Assembly (NCBI GenBank): GCA_018897105.1
Contig: JAHILF010000031.1
Coordinates: 85,406 to 149,405 of the forward strand
Length of the DNA: 64,000 nucleotides
Direction of reading: 5' to 3'
Source of the DNA: Pseudomonadota bacterium
Lineage (GTDB): Bacteria > Desulfobacterota > Desulfobulbia > Desulfobulbales > SURF-16
The notes below the pieces were generated by a model. That model made no database searches. It was not told the DNA's origin and saw nothing but the letters and a program-made list of their open reading frames with translations. Within the stretch, counting starts at the first letter, position 1, and each line of letters opens with the position of its first letter. Of this stretch, positions 17,248 to 24,728 are shown piece by piece. A program made the translations under genes and the position numbers.

Positions 17248-18930
17248 ATGCAAATCTTGAACAACATCAGAGCAAAGGTGTGGAGCTGTGTTGCCATTGC
17301 CCTGCTGGGCTACCTGATTGCCACCATCGCCACGTCAATCTCCAATATCCGCATCACCGACAGTCTCACCACTCTCGAGTCCACCCATTTCCCGCTGGCG
17401 CTGAAAGGGGAAAAGATTTTTACCCTCTTCAATGAGCAGACTAAGCATTTTGAAGGCGGCCTGATTACCGGAGAAGCCGATGAGCTGACCAAGGCCCGCG
17501 AGCATCATGAAGAGATCAGCTCCCTGCTCAACGAAATGGTGCAGACGGCATCCAGTCAGGACATGAACTTATACTCGCAGCTCCTTACCTTGCGCGACGC
17601 ATATGATGATTACTTCACCCTGGCCGCTGACCAGTATATGCAGATGTCCCACGACACCGATCTCTTTGAACACACCCAGCTACTGCTGCGCATCGGCAAA
17701 GCCAGAGAACGTCTGCTGATAAAATTTAAGGAAATTACCGACCAGCTCACCGAAAAGGTGGTTAATGAAATAAAAAACAATAAACAGCGAGCTACTGACA
17801 ACTCCCGCCAGCTGCACCTCCTTTTCATCGCCGTTCTCCTGATTGCCACCCTGGCCATCAATCTGCTGGCCAACAGACAGCTCATCACCCCCTTGAAAAA
17901 ACTCAAAGAACTGATCGACAACTTTGCCAGGGGTAAAACTGTCGAGAAACCGCAGGTCTGTGATTCGGCCGATGAAATCTGCAGTCTGACCCTCTCCTTC
18001 TGGGACATGACCGAGGAGCTGAAAAAAATTTCGGTATCCAGAAACTATCTGGACAACATCATCAATTACATGTCAGACTGCCTGCTGGTCCTGTCGCCGA
18101 CTCTGTCCATCACTCGGGTCAACCAGTCCGCCCTCAATCTGCTTTCCTACCATGAAGAGGACCTGCTCAACCAACCGGCCAACCACATTTTCAGTGAATA
18201 TGGGGTCGGTGCCACCATTCAGACAATTTTTGAAGAGCTGCTGCAGGGCAAATCCATCACCAATCTCGAGATGATGCTGCGGACCAGGGATAACATCCTG
18301 ATTCCTGTTCTTTTTTCCGGCACAACTTTTTACAGCACATCAGGAACAGTTGAGGGGGTGGTCTGTCTTGCCCGCGATATCAGTGAATTGAAAGGCAACC
18401 TGGACAACAGTGAAAGCATGTCGAATTTCGACCCCCTGACCCATCTGCCCAATCACAATCTTCTCCACGACCGGCTAAGCAATGCCCTGCGCCTGGCCAA
18501 ACGCTCACAGAAATTATCGGCCCTGCTTCTCATCGATCTCGACCTTTCTTCCTCCATTATCGATGCAGGCGATGAAACGGGCAAACTGATTCTGCAGGAG
18601 GCAGCCAAACGCTTTCTGCAGTCTGTCAGGGAAACAGATACCGTGGCGCGGATGAAGCGTAACCAGTTTGCCATCATGTTGACCAATCTCAACGATCAAC
18701 AGGATGCCAAGCTTGTTGCCGGCAAAATCATGCAGGAATTTCTCCTGCCATTTCATATTTTAGGCAGTGGCGATATCAGCCTCAGCATCGGCATCACCCT
18801 TTTCCCCAGTGACGGCAGTGACGGCAGCAGCCTTCTGCGCAATGCCGACATCGCCCTGTCCGAGGCAAAAATGCAGGGCGGCAACTCTTACACTTTTTAC
18901 ACCAGTGCAATGCACCACCACTCAAGCTGA
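17248..18930 (+). CDS. Membrane HAMP-PAS protein with a degenerate GGDEF domain
   Basis: 560 residues. A membrane helix near residues 12-30, a helical periplasmic domain to about 195, a second helix at 190-208 and a HAMP-like linker come first. A PAS domain (about 265-385) follows, then a C-terminal domain aligning with diguanylate cyclases from FDPLTHLPNHNLLHDRL to SDGSSLLRNADIALSEAK. The active-site loop that should read RxGGDEF is RMKRNQF (residues 468-474), so cyclase activity is very unlikely. The fold is otherwise well preserved. It may be a GTP- or c-di-GMP-binding effector or a scaffold. It sits in an operon-like row with the porin and binding protein. Confidence 0.82.
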   Translation: MQILNNIRAKVWSCVAIALLGYLIATIATSISNIRITDSLTTLESTHFPLALKGEKIFTLFNEQTKHFEGGLITGEADELTKAREHHEEISSLLNEMVQTASSQDMNLYSQLLTLRDAYDDYFTLAADQYMQMSHDTDLFEHTQLLLRIGKARERLLIKFKEITDQLTEKVVNEIKNNKQRATDNSRQLHLLFIAVLLIATLAINLLANRQLITPLKKLKELIDNFARGKTVEKPQVCDSADEICSLTLSFWDMTEELKKISVSRNYLDNIINYMSDCLLVLSPTLSITRVNQSALNLLSYHEEDLLNQPANHIFSEYGVGATIQTIFEELLQGKSITNLEMMLRTRDNILIPVLFSGTTFYSTSGTVEGVVCLARDISELKGNLDNSESMSNFDPLTHLPNHNLLHDRLSNALRLAKRSQKLSALLLIDLDLSSSIIDAGDETGKLILQEAAKRFLQSVRETDTVARMKRNQFAIMLTNLNDQQDAKLVAGKIMQEFLLPFHILGSGDISLSIGITLFPSDGSDGSSLLRNADIALSEAKMQGGNSYTFYTSAMHHHSS

Positions 18931-19113
18931 TCTAAACAGTATCTGATCAGCTTCTCCTCAGTTTCTGTTCGCTGCAGACCTTTACATCTTCCGGCAGGAT
19001 TCCCTTTTCACCTCTTCCCTGATCATTCCTGACAAAGGAATAATCTATTTATTTCAATAATTACAAATAGTTAAAATAAAAATCCCCTACCACCCTAGCC
19101 AGCATACATACTT
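18931..19113. other. Intergenic spacer upstream of the sigma54-like site
   Basis: First part of a 447-bp gap. It is AT-rich towards 19050-19080. I see no gene, terminator with a T-run or RNA structure in it. Confidence 0.4.
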
Positions 19114-19129
19114 TGGCATTCATTATGCT
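19114..19129 (+). promoter_or_regulatory. Candidate sigma54 promoter
   Basis: TGGCATTCATTATGCT has the GG and GC doublets at the fixed 10-bp distance of -24/-12 promoters and matches TGGCA fully; the -12 half is TGC with A instead of T before it. It points towards the secreted-protein gene at 19378, giving a leader of roughly 240 nt. An NtrC-type activator is encoded about 4 kb upstream. Confidence 0.4.
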
Positions 19130-19142
19130 TTTAAGGCAGCCA

Positions 19143-19177
19143 GTGCGGCAAATTGCCACAGTGGCAATTTGCCGCAC
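19143..19177. repeat. Perfect 35-bp palindrome (17-bp arms, 1-bp centre)
   Basis: GTGCGGCAAATTGCCAC at 19143-19159 is the exact reverse complement of GTGGCAATTTGCCGCAC at 19161-19177, with a single A at the centre. It lies just downstream of the sigma54-like site, so it would be at the very start of the transcript. It could be an operator, an mRNA-capping hairpin or a recombination site. No T-run follows, so a simple terminator is less likely. Confidence 0.85.
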
Positions 19178-19225
19178 ACAAACTTACACGGGATGGCTTC
19201 ACTTTTTCTGGAGCCCTTCGAAATT

Positions 19226-19345
19226 GACTGCCTCGTGGAAATCTCCCCGGCAGCCGGACAGTGCATGATAAATTCCTGATTTATCCTCACGAAATTCGGT
19301 ATCGGGACTATTTTACCCCTCAGGGGGCATAAATACGAAGCCATC
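19226..19345. repeat. Dispersed extragenic repeat, copy 1
   Basis: Two blocks recur near 51.6-52.2 kb. Block B (19226-19289) runs from GACTGCCTCGTG through ACAGTGCAT and CCTGATTTATC to ACGAAATTCGG. Block A (19294-19345) contains GGGGCATAAATACGAAGCCATC-like sequence. At 51.6 kb the order is A then B, as expected if a longer tandem unit had been cut at different places. It overlaps the leader of the secreted-protein gene. Confidence 0.65.
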
Positions 19346-19377
19346 AAAATTCGTCAACGAAAACGGAGGATTGCTAA

Positions 19378-20844
19378 ATGAAGAAAACAAGAAAAGTAAT
19401 TTCAGCAGCAGTTGCTTTAGGCGCACTGGCAACTTTCAGTGTTGCCGAGGCCGGCATGATCACCGAGTGGGATCAGAGTAATGTTGTGCCCCGCACCCCC
19501 ACCAACATCACCAATCCTGGTTTTGTCTTTGACCAATACAATTACATTGAACCGGGCTACCTGACTGATCCCAACACCGGCGCGGTTTCCACAGATGGAT
19601 TCATGCCGAGCGGCTGGGCCAAATACAGTGTTGGCTCCGGAGCCATTCTCAATGCCGCCGGCACCGTTGTCGGCGCCATGACCTGGAAAGAGAGAGACAC
19701 CCAGGGCCCGGGCTTAAGCATCGTCAATGGCGATGACCAAACCGGTGACAACTGCATCATGTCCGCCGGCTGGAATCCTGATTCAACCGTTGTTCTGGAC
19801 GCCAACGGCATCGACATCACCGAGATGAGCGACTGGTGGGGCATTGACAAGAAACAGTGCTCCGATCCCTTCCAGTCAAGCAAGCGCTTCAAATCAGTCA
19901 GCTATATGCTTGATACTCCCGTCGATCTGACCTTCAACGTAGCAAACAACGGCCAGACGGAAGAGTACAGACTGCTGATGAAATACGGTAACCAGACAGG
20001 CGCCAGGGTCACCGGTTTCACCATGCAGCTCGGATTCCTTGATGCAGGCGGCAACTTCACCGAAGCCGGTCCTTCCAGCGGCCTGTCTTTTTGTTCACGC
20101 AACGGCGGCAACTATGACTACACCGTGCCGGTCACCAGCGACATCATGAAACAGGGTGAGCTTGATGCCCTGCAGGCCCACGGCCTCTTCGGCGCCCCTG
20201 ACCAGCACCATACCTCTTACGGTTATTTCAACCCGTACGTACGCGCCACCTTCCTGATGACCGCCAACCAGACCCATATCGTGGCCTCTGATATGTCAGC
20301 CGTGCATACTGACCTATTCGGCGAGTGGCTGCCCTCCAGCAACCTCAAAGGCGGCCTCTATTTTGACGCTGATAATATCATCTACACCGACAACATCCTC
20401 ATGGCCAGCTGCCCCGGCAATTTCAGCGAGGAAGCAGGCACCACCGGCGTTGCCAATGCCGACTGTGACGAGGCCTGCGCCGCCAACCTCGGCTGTGACG
20501 CTCCCTGGGTAACCTACCGCGAATCCGTCAATATTACCTTAAATGCCGACGGCACCTGGAATATCCCCGCAGTAGTGGGTACCGATATCCGCCAGCCCAT
20601 CGAGCTGACCGCTGCAGAGCTTGACGCCATTAAAGCCAATCCGGCCTGGTCTGCTGCTGACATCGATGACTTGGCCAACGTCAACATCAATGCATTCCTG
20701 AACGTAAGCGATCTGCCCCAGGGCAATTTCACCCTGCGCGTCACCCCGACCTTTGATGCAACCACGGCAACCACCGAACCGGGCACCGCTGGTCCCGCGG
20801 ACTTTGATATTACCATCAATGCTCCGAACACGGTTACTCCTTAA
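19378..20844 (+). CDS. Large secreted protein, choice-of-anchor-F-like
   Basis: 488 residues, strong GGAGG RBS, signal peptide cut after VAEA. The mature protein is acidic, rich in Asn, Asp, Gly and Thr, and largely beta by composition. It has pairs of Cys (for example NCIMSAGW, KKQCSDPF, ADCDEACAANLGCDAPW) that could form disulfides. A YGYFNPYVRATFLM segment and GGLYFDADNIIYTDN resemble secreted proteins of the choice-of-anchor F type; this assignment is tentative. No PEP-CTERM, LPXTG or membrane anchor is visible at the C-terminus (ends APNTVTP). Behind a long leader with a palindrome and a sigma54-like site, it is probably an abundant, regulated surface or extracellular protein. Confidence 0.6.
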   Translation: MKKTRKVISAAVALGALATFSVAEAGMITEWDQSNVVPRTPTNITNPGFVFDQYNYIEPGYLTDPNTGAVSTDGFMPSGWAKYSVGSGAILNAAGTVVGAMTWKERDTQGPGLSIVNGDDQTGDNCIMSAGWNPDSTVVLDANGIDITEMSDWWGIDKKQCSDPFQSSKRFKSVSYMLDTPVDLTFNVANNGQTEEYRLLMKYGNQTGARVTGFTMQLGFLDAGGNFTEAGPSSGLSFCSRNGGNYDYTVPVTSDIMKQGELDALQAHGLFGAPDQHHTSYGYFNPYVRATFLMTANQTHIVASDMSAVHTDLFGEWLPSSNLKGGLYFDADNIIYTDNILMASCPGNFSEEAGTTGVANADCDEACAANLGCDAPWVTYRESVNITLNADGTWNIPAVVGTDIRQPIELTAAELDAIKANPAWSAADIDDLANVNINAFLNVSDLPQGNFTLRVTPTFDATTATTEPGTAGPADFDITINAPNTVTP

Positions 20845-20917
20845 GTTTGCAAAGGGTTAACAAACGTATTTACTGAGTAGGAAAAGTGAAAATTTTATCG
20901 ATATATGAGGATATAAT

Positions 20918-21316
20918 ATGAAATTTGCAAAAATAATTACGTTGGCGATTCTTCTCGCTTTCTTCACCACAGGCATGGCGCTGGCCGCAGGATCCGTAAA
21001 AATGAACTCCACCTCTACGGTTTCCGCCTCAGTCAAAAATAACACCAGCAGCAGCGTCTACGCAGCGGTAAAAATGATGGCCTTCGATGCCGTCGGCACC
21101 GCGGTTGGCCATCTCTGCCGGGAAGTCTATCTGCGCAGCAACCAGACAACCCCGGTCAGCTTCTCCTGGCAGGCCCCGAACTATGAAACCGGCCTCTACT
21201 GGACAGCCAAGGTTGACACAACTGGAGACTGCGGTACCCACGACACCAACGACAGTGACAGTGACGACGACAGTGACGGTGAATCGCTGCATTTTGATTC
21301 TGATGAGCACCATTAA
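20918..21316 (+). CDS. Small secreted protein with acidic Asp/Ser tail
   Basis: 132 residues with a good signal peptide (cut after GMALA). The mature domain (about 70 residues) is beta-rich and Ser/Thr-rich with two Cys residues. The C-terminal 25 residues are a low-complexity Asp/Ser tail ending HFDSDEHH, which could bind metal ions such as Ca2+. It follows the larger secreted protein by 73 bp with a separate RBS and is probably in the same transcript. I do not recognise the family. Confidence 0.65.
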   Translation: MKFAKIITLAILLAFFTTGMALAAGSVKMNSTSTVSASVKNNTSSSVYAAVKMMAFDAVGTAVGHLCREVYLRSNQTTPVSFSWQAPNYETGLYWTAKVDTTGDCGTHDTNDSDSDDDSDGESLHFDSDEHH

Positions 21317-21351
21317 GAGTATTCCCGCAGTTTAAAACTTCTTCTTTCCCC

Positions 21352-21391
21352 GCCCCCCACCAGGTTTTATTTCCCTTTTCTGGCGGGGGGC
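21352..21391 (+). terminator. GC-rich hairpin after the secreted-protein pair
   Basis: GCCCCCCACCAG pairs with CTGGCGGGGGGC around a T-rich loop. There is no T-run directly after it, so it could be a transcription pause, an RNA-stabilising hairpin or a weak terminator. Confidence 0.5.
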
Positions 21392-21424
21392 ACCTCTTTC
21401 CTCAAGGTAGCGGAGAAAAGCGCA

Positions 21425-22741
21425 ATGAACAGGAAAATCGACACAATCACTGCCTACAGTCTCTTTTTTTTCATCATGGCCCTTTTCGCTGTTGTCGTAT
21501 CCCGCTTCCCTGTGGCATTCATCTGGGCCACCTATGAGGATCTGCTCGGCGAATGGAGCCAGTTTTATTTCTTTGCCATCGCCTTATTTTTTTCAGTTCG
21601 CCTGGCTCTGGCAAAAAGCCGTTTCTGGCTTTTTTTCGCCGCCCTGGCCCTGGCCTGTTTCTATGTTACCGGGGAAGAGATCTCCTGGGGACAACGGCTA
21701 TTCAACATCGCCACCCCTGACTTTTTCGGTTCGCACAATCTGCAACAGGAAACAAATCTGCATAATTTCTTCACAGGCCCATACAACACCCTGTTGAAGC
21801 GCATCATTGAAATGCTGCTTGCCAGTTCCTTCATTATCTACGGGGTCATCTACCCTCTTGAACTGAAAGTCAGTTGGAAACCCGCGGTGTGGATCAACAT
21901 AAAAGGTCTTCCGGCGCCGCCCGCGTATCTCTGGCCGTTTTTTGTCGGGGCTGCCCTGTTTGAGCTGCGGATATTTCAATTCAACGAAGCGGAGATCGCT
22001 GAAATCCTACTTTCCCTGGCCTTGGCCATCTTTAGCAACCACTACTGGCTCAAACATAAACACCAGGGGAAAAGCGCTTACCATTTATCCACGCGTCATG
22101 CCGTGGCAATGATTTTGATTTTGGTTGTCGGCACCGGACTTGCGGCAACAACCACCTCAATCAGCTACACTGTGCCGCGCCTGAAAACCGAGATGGATTC
22201 CCGGATTGACAACGGTATGGTAAAATTTACTGAACGCTATGGACGCTACGGCAGCTGGCGGAATGCAGCGGTACTCTATCAGCTTCTCCTGGAAAAGGAT
22301 CAGAAAAACACCGCAACCCTGCGCGACCTTGCCGCCTGTTATCAGAAGATGGGGCAGGAAGGGCAGTTTAAAGAGATCAACACCAGGGCGATGGTGATTG
22401 ATATGACAAAATACGGACGATTTCCGGGCAACGTCGCAACCAATCTTTCCCTGCATAAGACTTTCCTGCAGGCAGGCAACAGGGAGCGGGCAGAGTTCCA
22501 TTTGCAGAAGTCCCTGCAGGCAAGCCGGGTCAATGTCAGACTTGAGCCCAACAATGCCTCGGCCGCCTACTGGCTGGGCAAATCCTATCTGGCAGCCGGA
22601 GACACCGATGCCGCCCTGCGTCAGCTTAAAAAAGCGGTTCAGCTCAAACCGCAATCAACTTCCTACAAAAAAACGCTGTACAGACTCACCCTGGGACAGC
22701 AATACTCGGACGATATTGATGGCCAGGAAACCGGCGGTTGA
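21425..22741 (+). CDS. Polytopic membrane protein with C-terminal TPR repeats
   Basis: 438 residues. About seven membrane segments occupy residues 10-255. They include the distinctive motif YVTGEEISWGQRLF followed by an HNLQQETNLHNF-like segment, known from uncharacterised bacterial membrane proteins. Residues about 285-420 hold TPR-like helices (SWRNAAVLYQLLLEKDQKN, and later AAYWLGKSYLAAGDTDAALR), placed outside or inside depending on topology. It may act on the secreted proteins just upstream, but no function is established. It starts at ATG 21425 after AAGGTAGCGGAG. Confidence 0.65.
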   Translation: MNRKIDTITAYSLFFFIMALFAVVVSRFPVAFIWATYEDLLGEWSQFYFFAIALFFSVRLALAKSRFWLFFAALALACFYVTGEEISWGQRLFNIATPDFFGSHNLQQETNLHNFFTGPYNTLLKRIIEMLLASSFIIYGVIYPLELKVSWKPAVWINIKGLPAPPAYLWPFFVGAALFELRIFQFNEAEIAEILLSLALAIFSNHYWLKHKHQGKSAYHLSTRHAVAMILILVVGTGLAATTTSISYTVPRLKTEMDSRIDNGMVKFTERYGRYGSWRNAAVLYQLLLEKDQKNTATLRDLAACYQKMGQEGQFKEINTRAMVIDMTKYGRFPGNVATNLSLHKTFLQAGNRERAEFHLQKSLQASRVNVRLEPNNASAAYWLGKSYLAAGDTDAALRQLKKAVQLKPQSTSYKKTLYRLTLGQQYSDDIDGQETGG

Positions 22742-22806
22742 TATACTGCTTTTTTTGAGAAATACCAGCTCATTTCGCAACAGAAACAGCAAAGGGCAAT
22801 CACCTG

Positions 22807-24636
22807 CTATTTTCCCAGCAGTCCCTTGAGCAGACTCTTGCCGGTCTCTTCCAGGCTTGGCTGGGGAGCATTCTGTTGATCCCCCTCTACCCCTGCCGTG
22901 CCTTGCTCCGAGGAACGGTCAATCTCGCCAAGGGCTTTGTTCAGCAAGGTTTTCCCCACCTGTTTCTGCACCGACGTGGTGTCCAGGACCGGCTGGGGGT
23001 GGTCAAGGGTGCCGGCGACTTTCAGCTGGATGATGGTTTTCCCTTGTTCATTGGAGAGATACCTGGCGATGGAGGCCTTCTGCTGCAACCTTTGGCTCAA
23101 CTCCGGAGACAGCTGCAAGGTCAGCGGCAGATCGAGTGTGTTGTCAAGGCCGATCCGACCCGCTGCCTCCATGTTCAGATCCCTGCCCTCCATGCTGCTC
23201 GTCAGGTTGAGATTTCCCTCGCTGACCCTGACATTGCCGCTGAGACTTGCAAAGACAAAATCCTGCAGCTCAGGCAAGCCCAGCAGATCGGCAATGGAAC
23301 GGGCAACGCCTGAATTGAGGATTTTCCCGTCCAACAGGGAGAAGTTGCCATCAGCGCTTAACCGATCACGCAGTACAGACCAGTCCATACCAGCCCCTGA
23401 ATAGCTGACATCCGTTGACAGAGCGCCTGAAATTTTCTCGGAAATCTGCGGGGAAAGGGCGTCCTGTAGCAGGGCAAGCTGCACTGCCTTGAGAGCCAGT
23501 GTGCCCTCATAGGTCAGTCCTGGTTCATTCAAGTCCACGGTGAGATTGGTGGCCATACTCCCTTCAGCGGTATCGGCTGTAAATTCTTGCACAGTTAGAA
23601 TATTCTTCTCCAGCCGATAAACCAGATGCAGGTTGCTCATCTCAAGGCCCTGATAGGTGGCCTTTTCCACCTCAATGCGGCCATGGGCGGTCAAGCCCGG
23701 CGGCAGTTTCGCTGCCAACGCTGCCTGGGGCACCTTTTTGCGGCCAGGGGCAGAAGCCGGTGACTTGCCCGCTCCCTGTTTGCCCGCACTATCCTGGACG
23801 TTAAGCGCACCTGCCATGGCAAGCAGTTTATCGATATTGAGCTGTTTGCTGACGGCATTGAGTTCAACGCTCGGGGTTTTCAGATAATTGTCGATCTTGC
23901 TGTCGATGTTGATCTTTTCATCCTGCACGGCCACTTCAACATGGACGGAAAGTTGCTGCTCGCTGAATTCCATGGTGCCGTTGATGCGCGGCTCAAGCCC
24001 CTGGTAGACTGCTGTCAGCTCAAACTTGTCATCCCCTTTAAAACGCAGGGAGTCCAGGCCATGGGCCAGGTCAAGGCCGACATTGACATCGGCCAGGGCA
24101 TCGACGGAGGGCATCTCGCCCTTGGCGTCGGAAAAGAGCAGATGCGCCCTGTGCACGGAAATCTTATCCACGGTCAGAGCCAGGGGGAGTGCCTCGACCG
24201 GGGCAGATGATGTTGCTTGAGTGCCGGCCGCACTGCCCTGTTTTGCCAGCACGGCCAGACTGCTGAAATTAAAATGACTCTTGTCATCCCGGAATATGCG
24301 CACTGCAGGCTGTTCCAGTCTGATTTCACTGACCACGATTTTTTTCTGCAGAAGGGGCATGAGATCGTAACGCAGAATAAATTTTCCGACTGAGGCAAAA
24401 TCCTGTTTGCCGTCAGGCTCCTTGACGGTAAAACCGTCCACGGTAATACCCTGAAACAGGCTGACATTGATGCGGCCGAGAGTGATATCCCGGCCAAGGG
24501 CCTTTTGCACAGGGGGGACAAGCATGGCTTCCAGCCTGTCTCCGGTCAGATAAAAATGCACAAAGGCGGAAAGCCCGGCAATGACGAGAAGAACAACAAC
24601 GACGATGCCGGCAAGAACCCTGATAGCTGTTTTCAT
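22807..24636 (-). CDS. AsmA-family protein
   Basis: 609 residues, one N-terminal membrane anchor (residues about 5-27), then an AsmA-type N-terminal region (VQKALGRDITLGRINVSL, VDGFTVKEPDG). A long beta-rich body ends with the AsmA C-terminal block (LSTDVSYSGAGMDWSVLRDRLSADGNFSLLDG, and a terminal RYLSNEQGKTIIQLKVAGTL segment). Current understanding is that AsmA-like proteins are bridge-like lipid transporters between inner and outer membrane. An Ala/Pro/Lys-rich linker at about residue 290-315 divides it. It lies 92 bp downstream of hrpA on the same strand. Confidence 0.85.
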   Translation of the reverse strand: MKTAIRVLAGIVVVVLLVIAGLSAFVHFYLTGDRLEAMLVPPVQKALGRDITLGRINVSLFQGITVDGFTVKEPDGKQDFASVGKFILRYDLMPLLQKKIVVSEIRLEQPAVRIFRDDKSHFNFSSLAVLAKQGSAAGTQATSSAPVEALPLALTVDKISVHRAHLLFSDAKGEMPSVDALADVNVGLDLAHGLDSLRFKGDDKFELTAVYQGLEPRINGTMEFSEQQLSVHVEVAVQDEKINIDSKIDNYLKTPSVELNAVSKQLNIDKLLAMAGALNVQDSAGKQGAGKSPASAPGRKKVPQAALAAKLPPGLTAHGRIEVEKATYQGLEMSNLHLVYRLEKNILTVQEFTADTAEGSMATNLTVDLNEPGLTYEGTLALKAVQLALLQDALSPQISEKISGALSTDVSYSGAGMDWSVLRDRLSADGNFSLLDGKILNSGVARSIADLLGLPELQDFVFASLSGNVRVSEGNLNLTSSMEGRDLNMEAAGRIGLDNTLDLPLTLQLSPELSQRLQQKASIARYLSNEQGKTIIQLKVAGTLDHPQPVLDTTSVQKQVGKTLLNKALGEIDRSSEQGTAGVEGDQQNAPQPSLEETGKSLLKGLLGK

Positions 24637-24728
24637 GATAAAACTCCTCTACGGATTTTTGCAGGAACTTGAGAGCTAATACATCAACAATCGGTAAGGC
24701 AATTCACCCTTTCATTATCAACACACAT

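Noticed and set aside
19143..19177. Reading the 35-bp palindrome as a terminator
   Set aside because: No T-run on either side and it lies over 200 bp after the previous gene, just downstream of a promoter-like site.
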